From positions 1 to 64,000 of the forward strand of contig NZ_VZAD01000061.1 of assembly GCF_009495355.1 (NCBI RefSeq): a stretch of 64,000 nucleotides of DNA, read 5' to 3'. The translations under genes were made by a program, and so were the position numbers. The notes beneath the pieces are model-generated. The model saw nothing but the letters and a program-made list of their open reading frames with translations. It was not told the origin of the DNA and searched no databases. The first letter of the stretch is position 1. The number at the start of each line of letters is the position of its first letter. Shown one piece after another: positions 36,122-45,820 of the stretch. The DNA comes from Segatella copri (GTDB taxonomy: Bacteria; Bacteroidota; Bacteroidia; Bacteroidales; Bacteroidaceae).

Positions 36122-37054
36122 ATGAAAGGACTTGTCATCAAAAATACAGGAAGCTGGTACACCGTCAAGACTGACGATGGCCAGCTTATTGAAAGCAAGA
36201 TAAAGGGCAATTTCCGTCTGAAGGGAATACGCAGCACCAACCCTGTGGCTGTTGGCGACCATGTGCAGCTTATTACCAATCAGGAGGGAACCGCCTTTAT
36301 ATCTGCCATAGAAGACCGTCGCAACTACATTGTTCGCAAATCGCCCAATCTGAGTAAGCAAAGCCACATCCTGGCTGCCAATGTCGACCAGGCTTTGCTG
36401 GTGGTGACGGTGAATTATCCACAAACCTCCACAACTTTTATCGACCGATTCTTGGCTGGCGCTGAGGCTTATCGTGTGCCTGTCATTCTGGTATTCAATA
36501 AGCGAGATATCCTCTCTGAGGAGGAGTTGCACTATGAGCAGATGATGCGAAAACTCTATGAGACTATCGGCTATCAGTGTGTCGAACTGTCTGCTGCCAC
36601 AGGTGAGGGAGTGGAACAGTTGATTCCCCTCATCAAGGACAAGATTTCTTTGCTCAGCGGCAACAGTGGAGTAGGCAAGTCGACACTTATCAACCAGTTG
36701 GTGCCTGAGGCCGACCAGCGTACAGCAGAAATCAGCGATGCTCATAATACGGGCATGCATACCACCACCTTCAGCGAGATGATAGCGCTGTCGGCTGGAG
36801 GTTATCTTATCGATACTCCTGGTATCAAGGGCTTTGGTACCTTTGATATAGAGAAGGAAGAATTGACGAGTTATTTTAAGGAGATATTTCGGTTCTCTGA
36901 GAACTGCCGTTTCTCCAACTGCACCCACACCCACGAACCTGGTTGTGCCGTCATCCGTGCGGTGGAAGACCATTACATAGCCGCCAGCCGTTATCAAAGT
37001 TATCTTTCCATGCTTGAAGACAAGGACGAGAACAAGTACAGGGAGTCTTTTTAG
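36122..37054 (+). CDS. rsgA: Ribosome small-subunit maturation GTPase RsgA
   Basis: A circularly permuted GTPase of 310 residues that checks late 30S assembly. The order is OB-fold (about 1-70), then G4 FNKRD, G1 GNSGVGKST, switch region HTTTFSEM, G3 DTPG, and a C-terminal zinc knuckle with Cys in [14 protein letters not shown]. The permuted order G4-G1-G3 is diagnostic. Downstream of frr by 9 bp. Confidence 0.96.
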   Translation: MKGLVIKNTGSWYTVKTDDGQLIESKIKGNFRLKGIRSTNPVAVGDHVQLITNQEGTAFISAIEDRRNYIVRKSPNLSKQSHILAANVDQALLVVTVNYPQTSTTFIDRFLAGAEAYRVPVILVFNKRDILSEEELHYEQMMRKLYETIGYQCVELSAATGEGVEQLIPLIKDKISLLSGNSGVGKSTLINQLVPEADQRTAEISDAHNTGMHTTTFSEMIALSAGGYLIDTPGIKGFGTFDIEKEELTSYFKEIFRFSENCRFSNCTHTHEPGCAVIRAVEDHYIAASRYQSYLSMLEDKDENKYRESF

Positions 37055-37093
37055 GGGTGTAACGAAACAGAAAGAACTAAGAACAAGACAAAG

Positions 37094-38017
37094 ATGCCAA
37101 ACAATGAGCTAAAGGATTTCAAGCAGCGCTTCGAGGAGGGCGAGTTCGCACAGAGTGCCGAGCTCAGTACCCGTTATCTCGATGAAAACATTCTGATATT
37201 CGACAATATCAGGGTGTTGGCTAATCCTGATCCCGTAAGATTGCAGATGAATATGATAGCCTCCTGCCAGGCTGGCAACGTGAGGCTCAACATCAACGGC
37301 AAGGAGATAGAGATAGGTAAGAACGATATCTTTGTGTGTCCGCCCAACAATACGCTCGACATCATGGAGGTTTCGCCCGACTTTGCGTGTACGGCCGTGT
37401 GTTTGTCCAACTTAGGTCTGCAAAACATTCTGCACTCTCATATCAGCATCTGGAATCGTGCCATGTATGTTGACAAGGTTTCGGTGGTGAAGATGACAGA
37501 GGAAGAAATGCTCTTCTATGCCAAGTTTACCGACTTGGTGCGTCTTTGTCTCGATGCCGACTACATGCAGCTTACATCGTGGAATCCCTATCGCCGCGAA
37601 ATCGTTGAGACTCTGCTCAAGAGTGCTTTGTTGGCGTTGTGCAACAGTTTTTCTACTACCATGGAGAAGGATGATAAAAACGCTTCTTCCACTACCAGCG
37701 ACCTTTTCGACAAGTTCCTTGAACTGTTGCAACAGAGCGAGATCAAGCATCAGCCGGTAGAGTATTTTGCCCAGCAACTGTGCATCACCCCAAAATATCT
37801 GTCCATCGTGTGCAAGCGGCATTCCGGCAAGACTGCCATTGACTGGATAACTGAGTACACCCTTTCGGATATTACGTATTATCTGCGATCTACGAGTAAG
37901 TCGATAAAGGAGATTTCGGGTATTCTCGGTTTCTCCAACACTTCTTTCTTTGGCAAGTATGTCAGAGAACATCTCCATACTTCGCCTCTGAAGTATCGTG
38001 AGAAACTGAGAAAATAA
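37094..38017 (+). CDS. AraC-family transcriptional regulator
   Basis: A 307-residue DNA-binding regulator. The N-terminal part (about 20-170) is a cupin-like sensing domain with GKNDIFVCPPNN. The C-terminal AraC/XylS domain (about 210-305) has two helix-turn-helices: EYFAQQLCITPKYLSIVCKR and IKEISGILGFSNTSFFGKYV. The family hallmark P.KYRE.. is present as SPLKYREKLRK. It lies 39 bp after rsgA with no clear promoter between, so it may be cotranscribed. The regulon is unknown. Confidence 0.9.
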   Translation: MPNNELKDFKQRFEEGEFAQSAELSTRYLDENILIFDNIRVLANPDPVRLQMNMIASCQAGNVRLNINGKEIEIGKNDIFVCPPNNTLDIMEVSPDFACTAVCLSNLGLQNILHSHISIWNRAMYVDKVSVVKMTEEEMLFYAKFTDLVRLCLDADYMQLTSWNPYRREIVETLLKSALLALCNSFSTTMEKDDKNASSTTSDLFDKFLELLQQSEIKHQPVEYFAQQLCITPKYLSIVCKRHSGKTAIDWITEYTLSDITYYLRSTSKSIKEISGILGFSNTSFFGKYVREHLHTSPLKYREKLRK

Positions 38018-38046
38018 ATATTGAATTTTCGCAAGTTTTTCCTCAT

Positions 38047-38308
38047 ACGCCCTGAAGGTCAAGAAACCCACAGCAGCACGCCCTGAAGGGGCAGAAGCTC
38101 TTAGCCCAGGGCATCGCCCTGGGTTGTTATGTGCGCAAACTTGTCGCCCTGTAAGGGCAAAAGCTTTATTTGTTGCCTGAAGTTTTAAAGCTTTTGCCCT
38201 TACAGGGCGTCTTGCTGATTGCTAATATACCCAGGGCGTTGCCCTGGGCTAAGAGCTTCTGCCCTTTCAGGGCGTGCTGCTTCTAAGAGCTTCTGCCCTT
38301 CAGGGCGT
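38047..38308. repeat. Large nested palindromic element, copy A
   Basis: The core (38079-38274) has three nested inverted pairs: an outer CGCCCTGAA..GGGCAGAAGCTC arm, a middle pair built on CCCAGGGC..GCCCTGGG, and an inner GCCCTGTAAGGGCAAAAGCT arm with its complement. An extra outer arm on each side extends it. It lies between two convergent genes (the AraC regulator and the exporter) and could serve both as a terminator. TTTCGCAAGTTT, seen next to other copies, precedes it at about 38029. Confidence 0.85.
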
Positions 38309-38313
38309 GGTGT

Positions 38314-39804
38314 TTATTTGATTTCCACTTCGTGCAAATCCACGAACTCACCATTTTTTCTCTTTCTCTCCACAAGCATGTTGAAGAGTTTTCGCTTGCG
38401 GTTGCCTTCTACAAATCGACGGAAGAAGACGTTGGGGATAGCCACACCCAGGGCGATGCAGATGATGGCGAGCGATGCCTTGATCATATTGTTCATGCCG
38501 ACGGTAACCTCGCCTACCACGCCGTGCATATCAATGAAGGCAAAGAGAGCGCGATACATCAAGACACCCGGAACCATTGGGATGACACTCGGGATGGTGA
38601 TACACTGATGAGGAGTGTGGAACCAGTGGCGCGCCTTGATGACGATGATGCTGATGAGAGCCGAACCTGCCAGAGAACCAATACTGAGACCCATGTCAAG
38701 ACCAATATTGCCATTACTTGGACCCAGGTTGACAATGTTGCGGAAACAAACAGCGATGATACCTCCCACAGCAACTACCGGCAGCAGACGGCGCGGAATG
38801 CTGAAGATGGTGGAGAATCCCATGGCCGATACGGCTGCTGCTATGGCATATTCCCAGTAGGCATGATGGGGCGTCATGGTAAGGTCGGTCACAAAATTGT
38901 CGATGTGGCACACCTGTATGGCGAATGCAATACCGAAAGCCATAGCCAATACCATCAGCAATGTATTGAGGGCTCTTACCATTCCCACTTCGATGTAGCC
39001 GTCTACCATGTCGCATACGAAATTGATAAGTGGCACTCCCGGTACGATAAACAGAGCGCAGGCCATCAGCGGATGCCAAGGTGTGGCAGAGAGCATGAAG
39101 CCTGGCAGACTGGAGGCAATGGATGGTGTGAGTGACAGGAAAGAGGTGGCCCATGCGATGAGTGTTGCCACGAAAGCGGCAATACCTATAGCTACATAGT
39201 TGTTGCAACCCTTAGTAGGGAGGAACATACGAAGGCGGAAACCTAAGATAGCAGCCAGCGAACAATAGAAGAAGGCTGGCCAGTCGCAACCGAACTGTAT
39301 GCAGAAGCCACCACAGGCGAAGCCGCCGCCTACAGCCACTTGCCATGGTGTAAAACTGCGCTTGGTAGACTTGATGTCCTGCAGAGCCTGCTCATACTGG
39401 TCGAGCGAGTAGTCTTCCTTGATGGCACGCCATGTCAACTTGCTCACCAATGAGATGGTGGTAAGGTTGATGCCATGCTTCTCGCAGCGCTGAAACTTTG
39501 TGAAGGAGTGTTCTTCGTCGCTGTAGTTCACCATCAGCACATTCCAGTTTACAAAAAGGTGGATGTACTGTTCGTCGAGTCCTAAGAAAGCAGCCGTGCG
39601 CTTCATGGTTCGCATGATGCGCGATGTGTCGGCGGCACTCTCCATCAGCAGACTGCCAGTACGGAGCAGCAGGTCGAGTTTGCGTCGAAGCTCCGACTCG
39701 GCTATCTCCTTGCAGTTGCAGTTGTCCTTGTGGTTGCCGCATTTGCATTTTTCCTTGCTCTCTTGTTGGGCCAGCAGGGCCTCCATTTCTTTTCCGTGAT
39801 CCAT
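38314..39804 (-). CDS. ThrE-family threonine/serine-type exporter
   Basis: A 496-residue inner-membrane protein. After a Cys/His-rich N-terminal stretch (KCKCGNHKDNCNCKE) of possible metal-binding character, residues of about 40-285 match the ThrE (DUF1212) half and about 305-470 match the ThrE_2 (DUF3815) half. There are around ten membrane segments. In Corynebacterium the family exports threonine and serine; the substrate here is inferred from family. The gene follows the AspT-type transporter by 80 bp in the same direction, so the two transporters may share a transcript. Confidence 0.85.
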   Translation of the reverse strand: MDHGKEMEALLAQQESKEKCKCGNHKDNCNCKEIAESELRRKLDLLLRTGSLLMESAADTSRIMRTMKRTAAFLGLDEQYIHLFVNWNVLMVNYSDEEHSFTKFQRCEKHGINLTTISLVSKLTWRAIKEDYSLDQYEQALQDIKSTKRSFTPWQVAVGGGFACGGFCIQFGCDWPAFFYCSLAAILGFRLRMFLPTKGCNNYVAIGIAAFVATLIAWATSFLSLTPSIASSLPGFMLSATPWHPLMACALFIVPGVPLINFVCDMVDGYIEVGMVRALNTLLMVLAMAFGIAFAIQVCHIDNFVTDLTMTPHHAYWEYAIAAAVSAMGFSTIFSIPRRLLPVVAVGGIIAVCFRNIVNLGPSNGNIGLDMGLSIGSLAGSALISIIVIKARHWFHTPHQCITIPSVIPMVPGVLMYRALFAFIDMHGVVGEVTVGMNNMIKASLAIICIALGVAIPNVFFRRFVEGNRKRKLFNMLVERKRKNGEFVDLHEVEIK

Positions 39805-39884
39805 TGATGTTTTTTATATAACTATTTTTCTCTTTACTTGTTTTTTACTCAAGTTTCGCAAATTATTCATCTTCCTGTCCGTTA

Positions 39885-41573
39885 TTATCCGAACACGAAG
39901 ATGATGATCTGAATGGTTACGATGCGCAGGAACATGGCGAATGGGTAAACATTGGCGTAGCCCACTGAAGGCGCATCGGCACTGGTCTGGTCTCTCACAT
40001 AAGCCAAGGCTGAAGGATTGGTGTTGGCACCAGCCAAAACGCCCAGGAGAGTGTAGTAGTTGATGTGGAAGGCATAACGGCCTATGATGCCGCCCAATAT
40101 GATAGGTATCATGGTGATGGCTATGCCGTAGAGAATCCATATCATGCCCGACTCCGTGGCTACGGTCTGTATGAACTGCTCGCCTGTGCCCAATCCCACA
40201 CATGCCAGGAAGATGCAGATGCCTATCTCGCGAATCATCAGGTTGGCTGAAATCGTATTATAGGTCACAAGGTTGTGCTTAGGACCAAAGTATCCTATCA
40301 GGATAGCCACGATGAGCGGACCTCCTGTCAGTCCGAGTCGCAGACTCTCTGAAATGCCAGGGATAAAGAAAGGTATGTTGGCAACGATACATCCTAACAT
40401 GATGCCCAAGAAGATTGGAATCAGGTTGGGGTAGTTGAGTCGTTTCATCTGGTTGCCCAGTACTTTCTCGGTATGGCTGATGGCCAACTCTGTGCCTACT
40501 ACTGTAACTCGGTCGCCCAACTGCAGCTTGAGGCTTGGAGTGGCAATAAGGTCTACACCAGCACGGTTGACTCGGGTGATGTTGGTACCCAGGTTGGAAC
40601 GAATCTGCATCTGGCTGATGGTCTTGCCGTTGATGCCTGGCTTGGTGATAAGGATACGGCGGGTTATCAGCTCATTGCCAAACTGTTCCCAGTCCATCTC
40701 CACCTGTTCGCCCAGCAAGGCTATGATAGGCTCCTGTACGGCAGGATGAGCCACAATGAATACCACATCGTCCTCATTGAGCACGGTATGTCCGTTGACT
40801 ATCTCATGATGCTCGTCGCTGTCGGGACGGTGAATCTTTGAAATCATGAAGTCGCGTCCCAAGAGCTCGCGTACCTGCTTTACGGTGTCGCCAAATATCA
40901 TCTTGTTGGTGATTTTCACCGAGAAGGTGTTCAGAGTCATGGCTTCCAAGTGTCCCTTGCCGCTCTTTGCCTCGCTCTCCTCCTTCTCCTTATTAATATG
41001 TAGAGCAAATCTCAGAATGACGAACGACAGGATAACGCCGAGCACACCCATAGGATAGGCGATGGCGTAGCCGGCTGCGATGCTGGGGGCATCGATATGG
41101 CGCAGGTCGCTGAACGCCTGTTGTGCGGCACCCAGTCCGGGAGTGTTGGTTACGGCACCCGACAGAATACCTGCCATAGAGGTAATGGAAGTCCCCGAAG
41201 CATAGAATATTCCCAATGTGGTAGCGATACTCAGCGCTATCACAATGATGCTGAGCATGTTGAGACTTCTGCCGCCATTCTTGAACGACGAGAAGAAGCT
41301 GGGGCCCACCTCAAGACCGATGGAGTAAACGAAGAGTATCAGTCCGAACTCCTTCAAAAAGTGGAGCAGGTGCTCATCGAGGTTGAGCGAGAAATGACCG
41401 AAGACAAGACCGATGAAAAGAATCCAGGCCAAGCCTAAGGACACACCTTTCACTCGGATTTTGCCTAAACACAGGCCCAGCGTAATGACCAAAGCTAAAA
41501 TCATCACCGAATGGGCTACACCGCCTCCCCAAAGGTCGGGAAAACCATAAAACAAATTCCTTAAAATTTCCAT
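39885..41573 (-). CDS. AspT/YidE-type putative antiporter with two RCK_C domains
   Basis: An inner-membrane transporter of the aspartate:alanine exchanger family. I start at Met 41573, giving 562 residues and an N-terminus MEILRNLFYGF leading into the first helix; the frame extends to 41750, but that part is non-membrane and overlaps the promoter region. Two duplicated membrane halves (about 20-185 and 400-560) flank two TrkA-C/RCK_C ligand-binding domains (about 200-385, with LGDRVTVVGTE). A minus-strand TAACTTTG box (41658-41651) lies 78 bp upstream. Substrate unknown. Confidence 0.85.
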   Translation of the reverse strand: MEILRNLFYGFPDLWGGGVAHSVMILALVITLGLCLGKIRVKGVSLGLAWILFIGLVFGHFSLNLDEHLLHFLKEFGLILFVYSIGLEVGPSFFSSFKNGGRSLNMLSIIVIALSIATTLGIFYASGTSITSMAGILSGAVTNTPGLGAAQQAFSDLRHIDAPSIAAGYAIAYPMGVLGVILSFVILRFALHINKEKEESEAKSGKGHLEAMTLNTFSVKITNKMIFGDTVKQVRELLGRDFMISKIHRPDSDEHHEIVNGHTVLNEDDVVFIVAHPAVQEPIIALLGEQVEMDWEQFGNELITRRILITKPGINGKTISQMQIRSNLGTNITRVNRAGVDLIATPSLKLQLGDRVTVVGTELAISHTEKVLGNQMKRLNYPNLIPIFLGIMLGCIVANIPFFIPGISESLRLGLTGGPLIVAILIGYFGPKHNLVTYNTISANLMIREIGICIFLACVGLGTGEQFIQTVATESGMIWILYGIAITMIPIILGGIIGRYAFHINYYTLLGVLAGANTNPSALAYVRDQTSADAPSVGYANVYPFAMFLRIVTIQIIIFVFG

Positions 41574-41826
41574 AACTACTTTTTGTAATTCGAGATTCGC
41601 AATTTCTCTCTTACGTGCGAATGTTTGGTTCGTATTTGAATTTTCGGGTGCAAAGTTACTAATTTTTATTGATTTATAGCTTTGTCTCATGCTTTTTTTG
41701 TACTTTTGCAGCCGAAATTTTATGTGGAGAGGCTTTCCCGCATTTTTCATCGTGCGATAGAAGGAACTTTTGTGACTTCATCGCCTGGTTTCAACACACT
41801 TTTAAGTAACAAAGTACATTCTCATC

Positions 41827-42909
41827 ATGTTGGATATAAAGAGTTTGGAGGGCAAGCGTATTGCCGTTTTGCTTTCGGGAGGAGTTGACAGCTCCGTAGT
41901 GGTTTGGGAGTTTGCCCGTATAGGCTTGCATCCCGACTGCTTCTATATCAAGATCGGACCCGAGGAAAAGGAAGAGTGGGACTGCTCTTCTGAGGAAGAC
42001 CTCGAGATGGCTACCGCCGTAGCTGCCAAGTATGGTTGTAAGCTGCAGGTGGTAGACTGTCATCAGGAATACTGGAACGAGGTGACACGCTACACCATGG
42101 AGAAGGTGAAGGCCGGCTATACGCCCAATCCTGACGTGATGTGCAACAGGCTCATCAAGTTTGGTGCCTTCGACGAGAAGATGGGGCACAACTATGACCT
42201 GATAGCAACTGGTCATTATGCACAGACAGAAATCGACGAGCAGGGTGATAAGTGGCTGGTGACAAGTCCCGATCCAGTGAAGGATCAGACCGACTTCCTG
42301 GCACAGATTTATTCCTGGCAGCTTCGCAAGGCCATCTTCCCCATTGGGCATCATGTGAAGAACGAGGTGCGTGAGATAGCCGAGGCAGAACACCTCGTCA
42401 ATGCCAAGCGCCGCGACAGCCAGGGCATCTGTTTCTTGGGGCAGATCAACTACAACGACTATATCCGCCGTTACCTGGGCGACAATCCTGGTGATGTGGT
42501 AGAGTTGGAAACGGGCAAGCGCATCGGCGAGCACAAGGGACTGTGGTATCACACCATAGGCCAGCGTAAGGGACTTGGCTTTGGCGGCGGCCCCTGGTTT
42601 GTGGTGAAGAAAGATGTGGAGCACAACATCCTTTACGTGAGTCATGGCTATGATCCGCAGACTGCCTATAAGAAGGACTTTCCGCTGCATGACTTCCACT
42701 TCCTTACCCGCGAGGTGGACATGCATCATGTCACCTTCAAGATACGCCATACCCCCGAGTATCATCCTGCCACAATAGAACGTATGGAGGATGGAAGGCT
42801 GATGGTACATGCCGGGGAAGCCATACACGGAGTGGCTCCAGGCCAGTTCTGTGTGGTATATGATGAGAATCATCATCGTTGCTATGGCTCAGGCGAAATA
42901 ACGGTATAA
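41827..42909 (+). CDS. mnmA: tRNA-specific 2-thiouridylase MnmA
   Basis: A cytoplasmic enzyme of 360 residues that thiolates U34 of tRNAs for Lys, Glu and Gln. Motifs: ATP-binding PP-loop LLSGGVDSSVV, catalytic Cys in PDVMCNRLIKFG, the second redox Cys in DSQGICFLG, and GQRKGLGFGGG. A TACTTTTG -7 box lies at 41701-41708. The gene is divergent from the antiporter gene. Confidence 0.95.
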   Translation: MLDIKSLEGKRIAVLLSGGVDSSVVVWEFARIGLHPDCFYIKIGPEEKEEWDCSSEEDLEMATAVAAKYGCKLQVVDCHQEYWNEVTRYTMEKVKAGYTPNPDVMCNRLIKFGAFDEKMGHNYDLIATGHYAQTEIDEQGDKWLVTSPDPVKDQTDFLAQIYSWQLRKAIFPIGHHVKNEVREIAEAEHLVNAKRRDSQGICFLGQINYNDYIRRYLGDNPGDVVELETGKRIGEHKGLWYHTIGQRKGLGFGGGPWFVVKKDVEHNILYVSHGYDPQTAYKKDFPLHDFHFLTREVDMHHVTFKIRHTPEYHPATIERMEDGRLMVHAGEAIHGVAPGQFCVVYDENHHRCYGSGEITV

Positions 42910-42954
42910 GCAGAGCCAACTGTCGTAAGTTCAGAAGTTATCATTGCAGCAGCA

Positions 42955-43150
42955 CGCCCTGAAAGGGCAGAAGCTCTTAGCCCAGGGCAGCGCCCTGGGT
43001 ATAAAGGCAGCCAGCAAGGCGCCCTGTAAGGGCAAAAGCTTTAAAACTCCAGGTATTTTTTAAAGCTTTTGCCCTTACAGGGCGACAAGTTTGCGAACAT
43101 GATAACCCAGGGCAACGCCCTGGGCTAAGAGCTTCTGCCCTTTCAGGGCG
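42955..43150. repeat. Large nested palindromic element, copy B
   Basis: Same three nested inverted pairs as copy A, in a compact 196-bp form: CGCCCTGAAAGGGCAGAAGC at the left end and its complement at the right. It starts 45 bp after mnmA, in a tandem gene arrangement, and is followed by AAAACTTGCGAAACTTCA (from about 43159). Confidence 0.88.
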
Positions 43151-43273
43151 TGTGGGGCAAAACTTGCGAAACTTCAGTCAATAAAAATATGTGAACATCC
43201 AACAGGATAGTCAAAAATAGTACAATAATTATAAAAAATCAGTTGAAAGGGCTGATAATTCGGAATTTTTGTC

Positions 43274-43281
43274 TAATTTTG
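43274..43281 (+). promoter_or_regulatory. -7 box of the carboxyltransferase gene
   Basis: TAATTTTG fits the TAnnTTTG consensus; no clear TTTG -33 box is seen at the right distance. The leader would be about 70 nt. Confidence 0.5.
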
Positions 43282-43356
43282 CACCTTGGTTTTATATAGG
43301 TGCCGCCTGGCACCATGTTACAATAAAGAAAAGAATAAAGAAATTATTAAATAATA

Positions 43357-45132
43357 ATGAAGAAGAAAATTCAGTTCAGTCTCGTATATCGAGACATGTG
43401 GCAGAGTTCTGGTAAGTTCCAGCCACGCAAGGATCAGTTGGCTAAGATAGCCCCAGTAATCATCGAGATGGGATGCTTTAGCCGTGTAGAGACCAATGGC
43501 GGTGCTTTCGAGCAGGTAAACCTCCTCGCTGGTGAGAATCCTAATGATGCAGTTCGTGCATTCTGCAAGCCTTTCAATGAGGTGGGTATCAAGACCCACA
43601 TGCTCGACCGTGGATTGAACGCTCTTCGTATGTATCCTGTGCCAGACGATGTACGTGCCTTGATGTACAAGGTGAAGGCTAAGCAGGGTACCAACATCAC
43701 CCGTATCTTTGATGGTTTGAACGATGTTCGCAACATCATTCCTTCTATCAAGTGGGCCAAGGAGGGCGGCATGACTCCACAGTGTGCACTCTGTATCACC
43801 AACTCTCCTGTTCATACACTCGAATATTATATGAACATTGCCGACCAGCTCATCGCTGCCGGTGCTGAGGAAATCTGCTTGAAGGATATGGCTGGTATCG
43901 GTCAGCCTGCTTTCCTCGGTAAGCTGACCAAGATGATCAAGGATAAGTATCCACAGATCATCATCCAGTATCATGGTCACTCAGGTCCTGGTCTCTCTAT
44001 GGCTTCTATCCTCGAGGTCTGCAACAACGGTGCCGACATCATCGATACAGCCATTGAGCCATTGTCATGGGGTAAGGTTCACCCAGACGTCATCTCTGTC
44101 ATCAGCATGCTGAAGAACGAGGGCTTCGAGGTTCCAGAGATCAACATGAGCGCTTACATGAAGGCTCGTGCCATGACTCAGGAGTTCATCGACGAGTGGC
44201 TCGGCTACTTCATCAACCCTGGCAATAAGATCATGTCTTCTTTGTTGCTCGGTTGCGGTCTCCCTGGCGGTATGATGGGTTCTATGATGGCAGATCTCGG
44301 CGGTATGCGCCAGACCATCAACAATATCCGCAAGAAGAAGGGTGAGGAAGAGTTGTCTATGGACGACCTGCTCATCAAGCTCTTCGACGAGGTAGAGTAT
44401 GTATGGCCACGCGTGGGTTATCCTCCATTGGTAACACCATTCAGCCAGTACGTGAAGAACATCTCCCTGATGAACCTCCTCACCATGGAGCAGGGCAAGG
44501 GTCGCTTCGTAATGATGGACGACTCTATGTGGGGTATGATTCTCGGTAAGAGTGGTAAGATTCCTGGAACTATCGATCCAGAACTCGTAGAACTTGCCAA
44601 GAAGCAGGGCCGCGAGTTTACAGACGTAGATGCTCATACATTGCTCACCAACGCCCTCGACGACTTCAAGAAGGAGATGGACGAGAATGGTTGGGATTAC
44701 GGTCAGGACGACGAGGAACTCTTCGAGCTTGCCATGCACCCAGAGCAGTATCGCAATTACAAGAGCGGTCAGGCTAAGAAGAACTTCCTGGCAGACCTGC
44801 AGAAGGCTAAGGATGCCAAGCTTGGCTCAACATTGACTCCTGCCCAGTTGGCAGAGTTCAAGCATGCCAAGGCTGATGCTATCGTAGCACCTGTAGCCGG
44901 TCAGATTTTCTGGGAGTTCCAGGGCGAGGGAGAATGCCAGCCAGCCGTAGAGCCATTCATCGGCAAGGAGTATAAGGAAGGTGATGCCTTCTGCTACATC
45001 CTGGCTCCATGGGGCGAGTTCGAGACCGTTCCTGCAGCTCTTGGTGGAAAGCTTGTAGAAATCAATGCCAAGCAGGGCAGCAAGATTCGCAAGGGCGATG
45101 TGATCGCCTACATTGAGCGAGAGGCTGAATAA
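43357..45132 (+). CDS. Pyruvate carboxylase subunit B / oxaloacetate decarboxylase alpha-like protein, non-canonical biotinyl domain
   Basis: A 591-residue cytoplasmic protein. The carboxyltransferase barrel (about 1-290) keeps the carbamylated Lys in EICLKDMAGIG, the metal-binding HGH in QYHGHSGPG and a variant first motif, VYRDMWQSSGKF. A conserved linker domain covers about 290-480. The last 80 residues look like a biotinyl/lipoyl hammerhead (IVAPVAGQIF and GDVIAYIE), but the turn that should read EAMKM reads LAPWGEFETV and has no Lys. So as encoded it should not be biotinylated; see findings. No sodium-pump subunits are nearby. Confidence 0.85.
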   Translation: MKKKIQFSLVYRDMWQSSGKFQPRKDQLAKIAPVIIEMGCFSRVETNGGAFEQVNLLAGENPNDAVRAFCKPFNEVGIKTHMLDRGLNALRMYPVPDDVRALMYKVKAKQGTNITRIFDGLNDVRNIIPSIKWAKEGGMTPQCALCITNSPVHTLEYYMNIADQLIAAGAEEICLKDMAGIGQPAFLGKLTKMIKDKYPQIIIQYHGHSGPGLSMASILEVCNNGADIIDTAIEPLSWGKVHPDVISVISMLKNEGFEVPEINMSAYMKARAMTQEFIDEWLGYFINPGNKIMSSLLLGCGLPGGMMGSMMADLGGMRQTINNIRKKKGEEELSMDDLLIKLFDEVEYVWPRVGYPPLVTPFSQYVKNISLMNLLTMEQGKGRFVMMDDSMWGMILGKSGKIPGTIDPELVELAKKQGREFTDVDAHTLLTNALDDFKKEMDENGWDYGQDDEELFELAMHPEQYRNYKSGQAKKNFLADLQKAKDAKLGSTLTPAQLAEFKHAKADAIVAPVAGQIFWEFQGEGECQPAVEPFIGKEYKEGDAFCYILAPWGEFETVPAALGGKLVEINAKQGSKIRKGDVIAYIEREAE

Positions 45133-45140
45133 TGTTGAAT

Positions 45141-45200
45141 GTTCAGTGTTTAATGTTTACTTTGCAAGTATCGTGGCGTCTGCCTAATTAAACACTGAAC
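45141..45200. repeat. 12-bp inverted repeat between genes
   Basis: GTTCAGTGTTTA (45141-45152) and its exact complement TAAACACTGAAC (45189-45200) flank a 36-nt spacer in the 91-bp gap between the carboxyltransferase and HD genes. It may fold in RNA or bind a regulator. Confidence 0.5.
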
Positions 45201-45223
45201 ATGACAAACCAAACATTAAATAG

Positions 45224-45760
45224 ATGAATTATCAAGCTATTATTGATAAGTATTATCCTGAGGATAATGAGCTTCGTCATATCCTCATTACCCATAGTCA
45301 ATCTGTAGCGCGAAGAGCGCTACAGATTGTTTCGTCTCATCCCGAACTGCATCTTGACGCTCAGTTTGTGGAAGAGGCAGCCATGCTTCACGACATCGGA
45401 ATCTATCTTACCGATGCTCCTGGCATCATGTGTTTTGGCAGTCAACCCTACATCTGTCATGGTCGTCTGGGTGCCGAACTGATGCGTCGTGAAGGCTTCG
45501 AGCGCCATGCACGTGTGTGCGAGCGCCATACGGGAGCAGGCATCACATGCCAGCAGATAGAGAGTCAGAATCTGCCTTTGCCTCATCAGGATTTCCTTCC
45601 CGAAACCATGGAGGAAAAGGTGATCTGCTATGCTGACAAGTTCTTCAGCAAGACTCATCTCGATCGTGAGAAAACCGTCCAGCAGGCTGAGAAAAGCTTG
45701 GCCAAGTTTGGCGAGGAGGGTGTCCTGCGCTTCAAGGAGTGGGAAAAAATGTTCGAATGA
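45224..45760 (+). CDS. HD-domain phosphohydrolase
   Basis: A cytoplasmic protein of 178 residues with a complete HD metal site: His in ILITHSQSVA, HD in EAAMLHDIGIYL, a later His in RHTGAG and Asp in ICYADKFFS. Members hydrolyse nucleotides or cyclic nucleotides, but the substrate cannot be inferred from sequence. From memory, similar small proteins are often annotated simply as HD superfamily hydrolase. Confidence 0.85.
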   Translation: MNYQAIIDKYYPEDNELRHILITHSQSVARRALQIVSSHPELHLDAQFVEEAAMLHDIGIYLTDAPGIMCFGSQPYICHGRLGAELMRREGFERHARVCERHTGAGITCQQIESQNLPLPHQDFLPETMEEKVICYADKFFSKTHLDREKTVQQAEKSLAKFGEEGVLRFKEWEKMFE

Positions 45761-45804
45761 GCTAAAAAGACGTCAGCATGATGTGTAATCTAAGCAGAAA
45801 TGCT

Positions 45805-45812
45805 TAACTTTG
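45805..45812 (+). promoter_or_regulatory. -7 box lying 8 nt before the lptD start codon
   Basis: TAACTTTG matches the consensus exactly. Only eight bases separate it from the ATG at 45821, implying a leader of a few nucleotides at most. No TTTG -33 box is evident. Confidence 0.5.
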
Positions 45813-45820
45813 CAAACTAA

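Noticed and set aside
35528..36997. 489-codon minus-strand frame opposite frr and rsgA
   Set aside because: frr and rsgA are unmistakable on the plus strand with all family motifs; this is a long antisense shadow frame.
38079..38274. Structured non-coding RNA or riboswitch
   Set aside because: The element sits after stop codons rather than in leaders, is symmetrical on both strands and recurs nearly unchanged, which fits a repeat or terminator better than a ligand-binding RNA.
41791..42876. 361-codon minus-strand frame opposite mnmA
   Set aside because: mnmA on the plus strand carries all catalytic motifs; this is a shadow frame.
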